Of a stretch of DNA of 64,000 nucleotides, positions 35,651 to 47,963 are shown in pieces. Below the pieces are notes generated by a model. The model did no database searches. It saw only the letters and a program-made list of their open reading frames with translations, and had not been told where the DNA came from. The position numbers and the translations under genes were made by a program. This DNA is from Blasia pusilla (lineage: Eukaryota > Marchantiophyta > Marchantiopsida > Blasiales): assembly GCA_050084515.1 (NCBI GenBank), contig CM114272.1, positions 31,000,001 to 31,064,000 on the forward strand, read 5' to 3'. Position 1 is the first letter of the stretch. Each line of letters starts with the position of its first letter.

Positions 35651-38600
35651 GAAAAAAAAAAGTCGTGGAATCCGTCCAAAAGAAATTTAGATGGAGAGAA
35701 GAAGATTAGGCAATACCAAATTTATGAGTGAAAGTTACTATAAGAAAAAATATAAAAAGCAATTGAAAATGAAAAGTGATCTATATGGTGTCGGAAGAGG
35801 TGGCTCAAGAATATGAATATCTAATGTCCTTAAGGAGATGGCAAACGTATATAGGGGCAAAACAGTAAGGTAAGGAGTTGAAAGAACAAGGAAGATTTTT
35901 GGGAGGAATTGACCTAAAACAAACCCGTACACAAAAATAGGCGCCTACGGAGAAGGAAGAAAAATTAGAAAACCTATTTGATATGAAAAGAACGAGCTCG
36001 TCAAGACGATCGAAACAAGCCCAAACACGTCTAAAACTGACATTCCAGAAGAAAATTATGAAAGAAATTGGAAACACCAAAAAAAAGGATATGAGGAGTA
36101 AGTGAGCCACCCACCAATGATTGCTATGAGGGAATGAGTTTGTAATGTTGGGCCCAGCCCATATCAAAAGATCCAGAAAAGCAAGAGGAATCCCTTAAAT
36201 AGATGGTAATCCAGTATCACTCTATAAGGAGAGCACTATGTTTGAAATTGCGTATAAGAATCTATGAGCAGAGTTAGGAGAGAAGGAGGTCCAAAGATCC
36301 CAAGAAATTTGGAAAACTGAATCTTAAGTGGAAAAAAGAAGACCCCAAAGTTCAAGCTTGAGAAGATGAACACATTGGGCTTTAGATTGAAAAGATTGGA
36401 TCACCGTGGAAATAGTTAGAAACAAAATTCTAGACGTCCCTCCATCTTCTCCGCTATAGTCCTCCTCCTCCATAGTCCCTCCATCATCCTTCCACCCTCC
36501 AGTCACGATGATTTCGGCTGATGGCCTTCCCATCTTCCATTTCCTTGCTCATAATATATTTCTTTCTCTTATTTCCCTACTCATTATGTATTTTTTTCTC
36601 TTATTTCCCTATTCATTATGTATTTCTTTCTCTTATGGGCCTATGGTGTGAGGAGGGATTCTCTCGACTTCATCTTCCGTTACTACCTTTTCTCATGTAA
36701 GAATTAGAATTTGTACGAGGAAGATGTGATTATTATCCACATTATTCAAAGCGGAGATCAAAAGATCCCCAAATCCCGTTTAAACATTGCATTTATGTGG
36801 AATGAGGATTTGCTACCTAGTCAATTCTAATCTATCTATATTAGTGTATAGTCTTTACCTTGTAGGGAGTGGAGTGACTAACGATGTTGCACACAAATTC
36901 AAAATAAATTCTTATTGTCCGTAGTATGAAAAATATTTTCTTGATGTCCAAGTGTCATGCATACAGGTCTTTACATTCGAAGATAATAATATAGATTTCA
37001 CTTTCTTCCTAAATGATATAGACATAGATTTAGAAAATGCTTTCTAAATCTATATCATAAATTTAGTGTGGGGATTAATATAAAAATAAAAAAAAAAGCA
37101 AGAACATCCAAGAAAGGAAAAAATAAGGAATTATAAAATAGAATGGTGAAGGATAATGGCCCCAAGTTCAGCAAAAAAACTAATGCACCACATTACATGA
37201 TTCATAGTTTGAAATAGATCTCATATAAACAACAAGATGACCACTAACGCATCATATCAACGTTAAAGTTTTTGCAAGTCCTAAAGTCACCAAGTTTCTC
37301 TCAATCATTAAGTTCTAGAAACAAAATTCTTTAATCTTTTTTTTAAGTTTGAAAATTTGAGGTCTTTCATATGAAAATAATTTTCTAATAAATACAGCCT
37401 GAGGATCATCCAATGATGAAGAGTCTCTTCAGAATCTAAAAGTTTAATAATAGGGATAATTAAATATTTCAAGATAAATTGAACTCTTTTACTATTAAAA
37501 TAAATTAAAATTTTAAGAAATATTATTCTCATGAAATTATTAAGTATGCATGTTTGAAGGAACATCTTGGGAATTTTTTTTCTATAGCCTAGATTTTTCA
37601 CAAATTGTAAACTTCCTCTTCAATAAAGCTAGGCCTATGATGTTATATAAATCTTAAAAAGATCAACCACTAATAGGGTTTAATTCTTCAACCACTAACA
37701 GGGTTTAACAACTTCAAAATCAAACGGAATCTCCGTTTGATTTTGAAGTTGCCCATTGAATTATGTAACTTTTTTATTTATGATATTTGAAAAGTGGTTA
37801 AAAATCGAATAACCATGTCCAATCAGAAATTCTTGACAATGTATGTAAACCCCAAATACAAGTTTCAGAGTTTGTAAATGAAAGTTCTCAAGTGGATCGT
37901 CCAAGATTATTCAAAGTCCAAAGAACTTCAAATACCGGAAGAAAATAAATCCATGTGCTCGTCTATTATATAATTATTATTGGAAAATTTTAAGCCTTTT
38001 GATTATGCAAAGGGTTAAACCTTTCATATTGAAACTTGGCTTTTTCAGCCATCTTTTGAAACTTGGCTTTATCATCCATCTTGAAACTTGGCTTTATCAT
38101 CCATCTTTTGAACTATTAAAATTTTTGAAAATTAATTTCAAATGATACTTGAGATCTTTCAAAATTAATTATGAGAGGTCATTTACCATACTTGTTGCAC
38201 AAATGATAATTATATTATAATGGGTAATCTTACAAATAAGACAAAATAGGGCTGAATTTTTTCCCTTTATGACATTATATGCCATGGGGTAGAGAAAATG
38301 CATTTGAATGGGAGACACAATATTCTTATTAATTAATTCATAAAGAGTGATCCTCAATAAGAAAAAAAAATGGTGTAATTTCTTAAAAGAGTAAAAAATT
38401 TACAATTTCTTCCCTTAATTTAAATATGATGGGAAGAGAAAATGAATTTGAATGGAGGAATACATATTTTTTAGATTTTATGGAAGGGTATAATTATTTA
38501 GGGGAGTGAGGTATCGATTGAATCTGAATTACTCATAAGAGGATAATGTCTTTAATTTTCCAAGATTACTAAAATATAAATTATATTAAAAATTTTAAGT

Positions 38601-39014
38601 TGAAAACATCATTAAAAAAATCTTATTAATTAAAATTAAATATTTTAGGAGAAGAAAATAAATTTGAAAGGCAATTTGAAATAATTTCATTAATTAAAAT
38701 TAATGAATAATTAAATAAATGTGATTTGGGTGAGAAAAATGGAAAAGGAAGAATCGGATATTGTTCAAAATTGTATGAAAAAGTGAAAATATTCATAAGA
38801 TTTTATATTATTTTAATTTTTATTGTAGAATAAAATTATTGTAAAATGAAACCTTATTTCTATTTGAAACTTTTAAAAAAGAGAAATCGTGCACAATGCC
38901 AGGCAAGGTAACTAGATGTTTAGATTTAACATTTCCTCTTTCCGTCATCCCCCACCTTCTCTTCCATAGTCGGTGAGTTTGAACTTTAAGGAAATAAAAT
39001 GAATTCCTGTTTTC
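35651..39014. other. AT-rich spacer with no recognised gene
   Basis: Very AT-rich, with many A and T runs. Open frames are short and unlike known proteins. 35700-36300 may be 5' sequence of the non-LTR element. A perfect 20-bp inverted repeat lies at 37709-37751. The phrase CAACCACTAAYAGGGTTTA occurs twice (about 37663 and 37690), just before that inverted repeat. Confidence 0.4.
37709..37751. repeat. Perfect 20-bp inverted repeat with a 3-nt spacer
   Basis: The left arm 37709-37728 (CAACTTCAAAATCAAACGGA) and the right arm 37732-37751 are exact reverse complements around ATC. As DNA it could extrude; as RNA it would form a tight hairpin. Confidence 0.85.
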
Positions 39015-39050
39015 CAGGCCAATGAAGATTGCCAGGCCAATGAAGATTGC
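39015..39050. repeat. 18-bp perfect tandem duplication
   Basis: CAGGCCAATGAAGATTGC occurs twice in a row (39015-39032 and 39033-39050). It lies at the border between the AT-rich spacer and a GC-richer stretch (39050-39700). Confidence 0.85.
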
Positions 39051-40179
39051 TCATTACTGTGACTCCCGTCCTTCAGTCCACGCTCTCCGCACACCTCATC
39101 AGGTTTGGGTTGACCTCGCTCGAGAGATCTCGCGAACGTACAGGATATCTTCCAGTGGCCCAAAGTGGCGCGGAAGATATCCTGCGCCACTTTGGGCCAC
39201 TGATATCCAATCGCAGTTCATCGGTTGGCTTGGAATCTACGGGAGCGGGGACCTAAGTAGCTTGGCGGCTCTCCTGCGTACAGACCGGACAGATAGACAG
39301 ACACACACCCGGCATGGTACGTCAGACTTGGACTCCGCTCTCGGTATCCACTGTCCAGTTACTCCAGTACTATCTATCCACCGTTTGATTCCTCTCGGGT
39401 CGCTAGTCAGGCGACCCGCGACCGGGCAAATAAAGTAAACCGACTGCGCTGGCTGCAGGAAGTAGGTCTTTCGCTGCACTCCACACCTCCCATCCGCTCC
39501 ACGGGGCCGAGTTTATTTAGTCGAAAGAGCGACGCCACTCGCTGCGGCAGTTCCTTCCATCCACTCCGCGCTCTCCACCCGTCACTCTATGGCTACCTCC
39601 GAAGAACTGGGTCCCCCTGCTCTTGGAATCAACGAGTGACCGAAACTGCACTCGCTGCAGTGGTTGTTCGGATCATCACCTCTGGACTCTCACCGTCAAT
39701 GGAGAATGGGTTACGTCTTAAAATTTTTAATCTATATTATTTACTATATTCTATATTATTATGGGAGCTTTCTTTATTTGACTAGTTTGACTAGTGGCAA
39801 ATGGGGAAAAAAATTTCAATGATACGGGCTATCAAAATAAAAAATTTCTTCATACATTTTTTTTTCCCATTGCAATGCATGGACACCTTACTAGTAAATT
39901 ATCATTTCAATTTCTCAAACACGGACCAAAAACCTAAGAGATATGTAAGGTCTTTTTTTATTAGTATCAAAATAGCCAACCAGAGTTCAAAATTTTTCAT
40001 CCTAGTTTATATCCTAATTTTTTCTCAATATTTGTGTGCGGCCTTTTTGAGAGAGGTGGGAGAGAAAATAATTAGTAAACACGTGTGGAGAACACTTGGA
40101 TAGCCTAAATGGAGAGGGAAAAAAAAGGATTTTCTGTAGGGGACGTTAAATCTACCCAGACCTTCTTCGCATCTCTTGA
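39051..40179. other. GC-richer stretch then AT-rich spacer, no recognised gene
   Basis: 39050-39700 has overlapping open frames on both strands (for example 39022-39438 plus) without family resemblance, and includes the interlocked repeat. 39720-40140 is AT-rich and may include the 5' part of the copia element that follows. Confidence 0.35.
39141..39208. repeat. Interlocked double inverted repeat
   Basis: Arm A (39141-39153, CAGGATATCTTCC) pairs with A' (39172-39184). Arm B (39153-39171) pairs with B' (39184-39202), all perfectly. The order A-B-A'-B' cannot form both stems as a simple cruciform; as RNA it would be a pseudoknot. A further GATATCC (39202-39208) repeats part of A'. Confidence 0.85.
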
Positions 40180-42300
40180 TCATGACTCATCATATGAGAG
40201 CAATGGTCAAGAAAGACTCGACAACAGATTGGTATATTGACTCGGGTGCATCAAATCACATGATCTCACAAGCTAAATGGTTTAATAGTATAAAGCCGGT
40301 GAAAAATCTTGCAATTGTGCTCACATGAGAGGACACTCAGCATCATATCACCCATACTGGTAAAGTTCCAATAGCATCAAATTGGTCTTTGTGCTCTTGG
40401 AAATATTCTCTATGTTCCTACCATTGCAAGAAACTTGATCTCTGTAAAACAGATAGTAGAACAGGGTTATCAAATGAAGTTTAACACAGATGGTTGTTTA
40501 ATTGAAACAATGGATGACCAGACTACGATAGTCAAAGGAACTAGATCTGGAAAAATGTTCAAATTGGATATTTCTATGTTAGATTCAAACAATAATATAT
40601 AGTCAAACTGGCCAACAAGTCACAGATCTAAATGTGTGGAATAAGAGAATTGGACATATGAATCTTCAAAGATTATAGAGTTTTTCATCATCTAATATAG
40701 TAATAGGACTTTCTAAATTAGCAAGCCCTGCTACGTTAAAGGTATATCCTACTTGCCAATTTAGAAACCAAGTTAGATTTATTTTTCCAAAGCAAGGTAA
40801 AAGAGCATTCAAGATATTGAAGTTGATCCACAGTGATGTGTGGACAGCATCATAACATATCCTTATAGTACTTTGTTTCATTTATTGATGACTTCTCTAG
40901 GTATATATCGATATACTTTCTGAAAGCCAAGTCAGAGGTATTCTTAGTGTTCCAAACATTCAGAGTTCTAGTAGAGAAGCAGATTGGAGAACATCTTATG
41001 AAATTGCGTTGTGATGGAAGAGGAGAGTACCTTTCAACAGAGTTTGATGACTATTAAGGTGAGAATGGCATCCAATATCAAGTGACTTGCCGTTACACTC
41101 CACAACAAAATGGAGTGGCTGAGAGGAAGAATCGACATATTGCTGAGGCGACACGAGCTATGCTGAATGAGAAGAACATGCCTAAGGTGTATTGGGCAGA
41201 GTCTATAGCGTGTGCAGTCTTCTTAATCAACCGAACTCTAACAGAAGGAGTTCATGATAGGAAGTAAATTTGATTTTTCCTTCGTGAAAGTATTTGGTTG
41301 TATTTATTATGCTCATGTTCCTTCTAAAAGACGTCACAAATTAGACCCCAAATCTGAAAGACGTATATCCATTGATTATGTTGATGGAACTAAGGGGTAT
41401 AAGTGCTACATTCCATCCTCTTGGCAACTTATTATTAGTCGCGATGTTGTCTTTGATGAGCTAAAGTCATGGTATGCTCAATCTGAGCCTATTCCACCTC
41501 TAAACTCGTCTGTTGAGGGGAAGAATATGAATGTAAACCAATAAACATTGTCTTTCAAATTTTCCAAGTACTAGTGCAAGATTAGGAGAGGTCCTAGATT
41601 CATCAGTGAGATCTGTGAGTCTATGGATGGGAAGAGTACGCATTTAGTATGATGACACTACTCACAGCTCGAGTCAGGTGTCAGAGGTATCTACCTCTAA
41701 ACAACAACTTCTTAGATCAAGTAGAGTCACACATCATGTTCATAGATTCATAAATGAAAGTTTTCTTGCGACACATCATGCATATATGATGACTACCCTT
41801 CAAGAACAAGAGCCGAGTTGTTTTGAACAAGCTGCAAGTAAAGTCGAATGGATTGAAGCTATGGAGGAGGAGCTTGTTGCATTAAGACGGCAACAGACCT
41901 AGGACCTGGATGATATATCTTCCGGTAAGGAAGCTATTTGTTGCAAATGGGTTTACAAAATCAAACGCAATCAAGATGGTACAATTAACACATACAAATC
42001 AAGATTGGTAGCTAAGGGCTATGCACAACAATATAGCATTGACTATGAGGAAACTTTTAGCCTTGTTGCAAAGATGGCGATAACAAGAATAGTGGTTGCA
42101 GTTGCAGTAAGTAAGAAGTGGAGATTACATCACATGGACGTCAAGAATGCCTTCTGAAATGGAGATCTTTATGAGAAGGTATATATGACTCAACCAACTC
42201 AATATGAGCATCCCGAGTTTCTATTTCGCGTATGTAGGTTGAAGAAAGCTCTATATAAGCTCAAACAAGCTCCTAGAGCTTGGTATGGTAAGATTTCACT
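40180..42300 (+). mobile_element. Ty1/copia retrotransposon remnant (protease-integrase-RT)
   Basis: Fragments appear in copia order. Protease: WYIDSGASNHMI near 40229-40262. Integrase: [10 protein letters not shown] near 41000, then TPQQNGVAERKNRHIAEATR at 41098-41157, then VFGCIYYAHVP near 41295. RT start: SKVEWIEAMEEELVAL, then CCKWVYKIK, SRLVAKGYAQQ and HHMDVKNAF (41845-42155), ending near LKQAPRAWYGK (42295). The frame has many stops. RT catalytic motifs and RNase H are missing, and no LTR was recognised. It is a dead fragment of the same kind as 5800-6500. Confidence 0.85.
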
Positions 42301-42789
42301 TCCAAATATTCAGACCAACTTAGTACCTCTAGAGAATCTATGTGGCTATATGGAATTATTTTAGAATCTTCTTCTTCTTCATACAAGCTTAGTTCAAGAT
42401 GTCGTCTTTATTTCTCAACTAGGTTTCAATCATGTTGCAATGGTGAACTTAAACTCCAAAAATCCTTGCTCAATCAACATTGATTTTCATGGAATCAAAA
42501 TTTCCCAATCCTTGATTATACTCTTGTCCCAATTATATCCAATTTAGTCCAATATCAAGAGCAAAAATCAACATTTTAATATCCATACGTTTGTTGATTT
42601 TTCCCTGCTCAATCAAGCTATGATTAATAATAATTTACTCAAATGATTTCTCTCAAGCACTCTATAAGATTCTAATTTCCCCCTCACTTGAGAAATTAAT
42701 AAGGAATTGAGAAGCATCTCATCCCCTTCTTCACTTCCTCTCAAAATTGTTACACTTAGATAGATTTCTTCAATTTTGAAACCAAAATT
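42301..42789. other. AT-rich spacer, nothing recognised
   Basis: Between the copia remnant and a gypsy remnant. There are no open frames of note and no recognised repeat. Confidence 0.4.
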
Positions 42790-45060
42790 TTGGTTTCACA
42801 AATTATTTTCCCCTTGTATCCCCATAATGTTAATATTCATACCATGCCTATACTTGAGGAGATTTTTTATCTGAGTGGACATGCAAAGATCTTCTGTACT
42901 TTAGATCTCTATATTCGCTATCATATGCATCAGCTTCCTATCAAAGAAGACAATATTTTGGGTGATAGCTTCATTTGGGAGAGATTGTTTGTATCAATGG
43001 CCGTTTTTACCATCGAGGTTGAAGAATGCGCTTGTGGAGTTCCAAAGAGTCATGGATAGGATCCTTGATGGTTTGAAGTACGTGTGTTATTATATAGATG
43101 ACATTATTATCTTTAGTTTGAAATTTGAGGATCTTGAGCGAAACGTGGAGAAGGTATTTCAATGACTATAGTTATATAGAGTGTAGTTGTATCGAATTCC
43201 ATGCAAGTACAGATTCTTCCATGAGTAGATCGAGTACTTAGGGTACACCATATACCCATGTGAGATAGGTGTTGAGCAAACAAATATAGAAGTTACCTAT
43301 TACGTGGATTTCACACCCTATAGATGTGTATTGAGTCCCAATGTTTCTAAGGCAAGAAAACTTTTACCTTATTGAAGGAACTTGGCAAGGTTGCACACGG
43401 ACATGTTTATCCCCAAATAGACATGGTCGTGCAGGCCTGGCTACCCACTGCTCACAACCGAGCCTGCCTCTCTTGCAACGTAAATCCAGGCTCGGCATCC
43501 CACACCCGCCCACCCTGATGCCTGCCAATGTGGGCTGGTGCGGGTCCCATGCGAGCTAAGCAAGGGCTCATAGCCCACACACCCATTCGATCCCTACCCT
43601 ACCAAACCCACACTTATTTTCGCATCCAACGCCCATGTGGGCCACAAGGGTGCCAAATAAAACCCGATCAGGGGACCCGTCGGGCATGTCCATCCCATGG
43701 ACAGACTAATCCATTTTTGTGCTACCTTGGAACTTGGATCAGAGAGATTATTAGGAGAGGGAGTTTTTTTATGGCTTATGCAAGCCAATTGAACAACATC
43801 GTAGAGGAAAATTATGACTTTTAGAAGGTAGAGTGGTTGGTTATAGTGCGGGCCATAGCACATTTCAAGTATTCTGTATTCGGAAACTATTTCACACTCA
43901 TTACTCAACATCAATCATTGAGATAATTGATGGAATCCGACAAGCTAAGCTCATTGGGAATCTTGCCAAATACGCTCTATTACTACAAGAGTACAATTTT
44001 TTTGTGGTTCATAGGCTAAGTTGGTTGAACTAGGATATATATGGGTTAAGTCATAACCCATATTCGAGTGAGAGAGACGATATATGAGCTTAATGGCACA
44101 AAGAAAATGATGGATATGATCCTCAATTAGCATTAATTGCCATCCTATGTCGATTGATTATGTTATGTCAACAATATGTAACGACTCTAGTGGTGGGGTT
44201 GGATGGTGAGTCTTTAGATGTGGAGGTGGGTGAGGAAGCAAGAAAAAGTCATGATATCCATGCCAATATAGAAGTTGTGGAGTTCCTACATACTTGCGTC
44301 ATCACAATCATAATGAGTGCCAGGTAAAGAGATCAGATCCTAGAGAGAGCCAATTATGCTCTCCAATCTATATTTTGGAGAACAACCCACTGTTAGGTGA
44401 CATTCGAGCCCGAGTGATGATGAACCCGATGCAAGAGGTTCAAGTAATAAGGAGCACAAATTTTACGGGTGTAGAGGGATAGTAGAGTATGGATGGTGCC
44501 TCATCCTTCCCGATGAGGATCTGGTGTACGACAAGCTTACGAGGAGTTGGGGAATTTTGGAATAAAGGGTTCTTCTAGATTACTCCAAGGTCTATATTGG
44601 TAGCATAGCATGAATACCAAGGTTCAATAATTTTTAGCTATATTTATAGTGTTTGATTGAGTATGAGCTTCTTTCCTTGCTCCCATCCCAAAGTGACAAC
44701 CTTTTCACGATCATGGGATAAAGTTATTGATGGAGTCTAGACTTTGTGAGACCTTTTGTATAAATAAAGCGTCATCATAGATATGTGTCGGTCATGGTGG
44801 AGCCTTTCTCCAAAAGGATTGAGTTGGTCGCACTATCCGACAAGATAAGGAAGGGAGTGGCTTACAAAGTTATGCATTTTTGGATCGTATGTTGGTACAC
44901 TAGTAGAGGTGTTGACTACCGAGGGTACCAAGTCTAGAGGAGAGTTCCATGAAACGTTGATAGATCACCACAACACGTCTTTGTATAGATGTTGATCAAC
45001 AATGTGTAGATGTGATCAATGATATGGATTATGTAACAGTGTGTATGCGCATGACAACCC
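42790..45060 (+). mobile_element. Highly degraded Ty3/gypsy remnant related to copies A and B
   Basis: RT: TMPILEEIFYLSGHAKIF near 42840, the catalytic YYIDDIIIFS at about 43090-43120, and FQRVMDRILDGL before it. RNase H: MAYASQLNN at 43772, then LITQHQSLR and VVHRLSWLN (44005-44030). Integrase core: VSVMVEPFSKRIELVALSDKI near 44785, which matches VLVMVEHFSKWIELVSLPDK of copy B. 44990-45056 resembles unit X (shared TGTGTATGCGCATGACAAC). A GC-rich segment at about 43410-43720 has no counterpart in copy B and looks inserted. All frames are broken. Confidence 0.78.
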
Positions 45061-46655
45061 AAAACTTGAGAAAAAATTGTGAGCCCAAAAAAACCTAGAA
45101 AGCATCTAGGTCCAACAACCAAACTTCAAACATCAGTTGTATAGATGTTCAAGATAAGGTGCAAAGGAAGAATGAGATCAAGGATGAGATGCATTTGGGG
45201 CAGGGGAGGGAGCAATCCTTGTAGTGATGTAGTGTTAAAGAGAGATGCAATTACACTGTGTTGTAAAATATTTTGCTACTATAAAACATACCATGATGAC
45301 ATATAAGAATTTAATATGTTGCTTTGAATATTTCCTTCATCACACGTTGAAAGAACCAAGTAGTTCCCAAAAACCACAATTTTAGGAACAATCCACATTG
45401 GGCCTCTTAAGAAAAACCTTTCACATCGAGCAAGACGAAGACACCAATATAACAATAAAGGGATATTATTTGATAGGCACAAATATATTCCTACAATCCT
45501 ATGATACTTTGAGTATATCTCAACAAATTATTCTAAAGTTCTTTTCAAAAATGTTAAAAAAAGACACTAGAATAATTTTTAAAATTTTAAAAAGCTTCAA
45601 AGTGAAGTAAAGATTATTCTTTCATATGGATAATGGAAGAAGACAAATATTATAGTGTGGATCCTCATATATCCCTTTCCGGATGGCATAGTAGGTTGAA
45701 TTTTGTACACGTATGCATATGGAGTCATATTTTAAAATAGTTAGAAGATAATTCTAAGATCCATCTGATATTTGTAGATAAGACGTTTTAAAAGTAAGAA
45801 AATCTCTATGATTAAAATAGAACATGAAATTAATTAAAAGACAAGATAATCAACATTGGAATTTTTTCATGTCCTTTTGACCATCAAGTATTCTTACGAA
45901 TTTTCTATGTCTTTCTGTCCTTACATTCTTATCAATAAGTTGAAGTTAGGGAATTATTAGGTGGTAGTATAAGTTATATATATATAAATGTATAAAATAA
46001 CACATAACAAAAGACAACAAACATTTTATGAGAAGTAGTGTCCGCGTATGATATGACTCCTTCATTCCGTACATTGCACGAGTTTCCTACTAATAATTCT
46101 AATCTACACGTGTGAGATTTCAAAGAGAATATCTTTCTTCAAGAGATGAATTTGAGAAGCCCTGAATTAGTTAATTAAAATTAAAAAAGAAAAACTGTTT
46201 TGGACTGTTTTGAAAAACCTCTCACATGTTCATTTTAGCTCCATGTGGTAATGACACGTGGAACACAATAATTAACTTATTATAACATTGAGTGGTCGCC
46301 CTTTCGTCACGGGCATTATACTAGTTTTTTTATGATTTGACCGACAAATATACCGAGGTCATAAAACTTACCAGTTAGTTCTTATGGGACGTTCATGCCC
46401 GGAATACCCGCCAAACGTTGACACGCCCTACTATCCCTAACCGGAAGGCTGTACTGTCCAGGTCTTTCTACGCTCTCGCGGATGAAGCCGGTGGAGAGCA
46501 CGCTGCGACGACGCGCGTGAAACATATCCCCCGGACTTTCGTAAACGGATGGAGGGCGGACGGACGGAACGACGGATGAAAAGTGACAAAAGTGCGGGAG
46601 TAGAATTGTCAACCGTCACAGAGGAGAGGGAAGCGGCCGAGCCCGCTTTACCGGG
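45061..46655. other. AT-rich spacer, nothing recognised
   Basis: Mostly AT-rich, with a short TATATATA run near 45976. 46380-46650 becomes GC-rich, with overlapping open frames of simple composition (PPS/RRR-rich) that I do not accept as genes. Confidence 0.4.
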
Positions 46656-46718
46656 GCGGGGCGGGGACGGCGATTTTGGGCGGGGAAGACGCGGGGCGGG
46701 GACGGCGATTTTGGGCGG
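46656..46718. repeat. 28-bp G-rich direct repeat, two copies
   Basis: The unit GCGGGGCGGGGACGGCGATT plus TTGGGCGG occurs at 46656-46683 and 46691-46718, separated by 7 bases. It is strongly G-rich on the plus strand and lies about 0.5 kb upstream of the plus-strand non-LTR element. Confidence 0.8.
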
Positions 46719-47252
46719 TTACGGCGAGAGGCATGGACGGGGACGGCGGGAGGAAGGACGGAGGGCGTAGGGGACGAAAAGAGACGTGCTACATGTCGAA
46801 ACGGAGAGCGTGATGAGAGCTTCGTTTTGATCCGGACCTTGCTGTATGGCGTGAAGTATTTTTATTTTTATTCATCTTTTTAGAATTCGGTTCATATTAG
46901 GGTTCCAAATGTGAATATTAGGGCTTAGCTTATTGTCATTTGGAAAAATTCCCCAAGGTAACGTCCTCTATTCACCCACCCTTCCCCTCCTTTCCCAAGT
47001 CCTTTCTTGTTTGTCGTATTTGTCGTATGTGCTTCTCATTTTGGTTCGATTCTCGTTTGTATTTGTTACCCTTCCCGTACATACACTTTTCTTCTCATCT
47101 ATTTTATCTCGAAGGGCCCATGATCTTTTCACACTCTTAGCAACTCTATTATTCATGAGTTTATTTTTGGGAGGGGTTGGGACTAGAAGTCCTAGGTGAT
47201 GTCGGTAGGTGAGAGTTTATGTTAGAGGGAGCATTACCGTGGGCGGAAGAGA

Positions 47253-47850
47253 GTGGTTTGCCAGACCGCTCGTTCGAATGGGGATGACAGGATCATATTG
47301 ACGGGGATTGTCGCACGATTTTATTGGAGGGGCCATGTCCTCTTCTTGGTGAGTTGCATCCATGCCTCGACCATCGGCTCCCGTGTGGGGACCCGTGGGT
47401 CGCCTAGTCGGGATACTAAATGCCCATGTTGTCCCGAATTCTTCACTCGTTCAGAATTCGGAACCACTTAGCGACTAAACATCCCGACTTTGATAGATTT
47501 GGATGGGTGGTCCCTCCTTGTCGACCATGGATGCTCTCCGGTGCTTCCCGCATCATCGCCCCCTCCCGAGGCATGGGAGTGGTTGAGGTCCCACCAGTGG
47601 CAAGATTATAGGTCTCTTGAGACCCGTTTTCCCGCCGAGGTTGTTTCATAGGATCCCCCATGCTATTCGGGATGACCTCCGCCACGCATTCCTCCTTCCC
47701 CTCGCTAGGATCGCCCTTGATCCTATGGATGAGCTCTCGTGGTACCTACTACTTCTCCTTCCACGATGGTGTCTTCGTTACACTCGGGGAGGGAAGGCCG
47801 GTCATAGAGAGGTTATAGCACGCCCGAGACGCTTTTCGAGGAGGTGATTG
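47253..47850 (+). pseudogene. N-terminal zinc-finger region of the plus non-LTR element
   Basis: Across two frames: KCPCCPEFFTRSEF then (frame change) RNHLATKHPDFDRFGW, a C-x2-C...H-x4-H finger. It is followed by AIRDDLRHAFLLPLARIALD and WYLLLLLPRWCLRYTRGG. The last part aligns with LLLVFPQWVLVLPPRGG of the minus copy. It would bind the DNA target or the element RNA. Confidence 0.65.
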
Positions 47851-47963
47851 GGAGTCTCTGCAGAGTGAGTTTGTGGCATTCGCGGTAGGTAGTTCACCTA
47901 GTTTCCGGCGGACGATCCTGGAGCAGCCAGGTTGCGGCGATGTAGGGACATCGGGGCGAGCTT

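Noticed and set aside
43410-43720. GC-rich segment within the gypsy relic as a possible gene
   Set aside because: It has no counterpart in copy B and no recognisable product. It is noted only as a probable insertion.
46382-46770. GC-rich overlapping frames on both strands
   Set aside because: Repetitive composition (Arg/Gly or Pro/Ser runs), no conserved motif.
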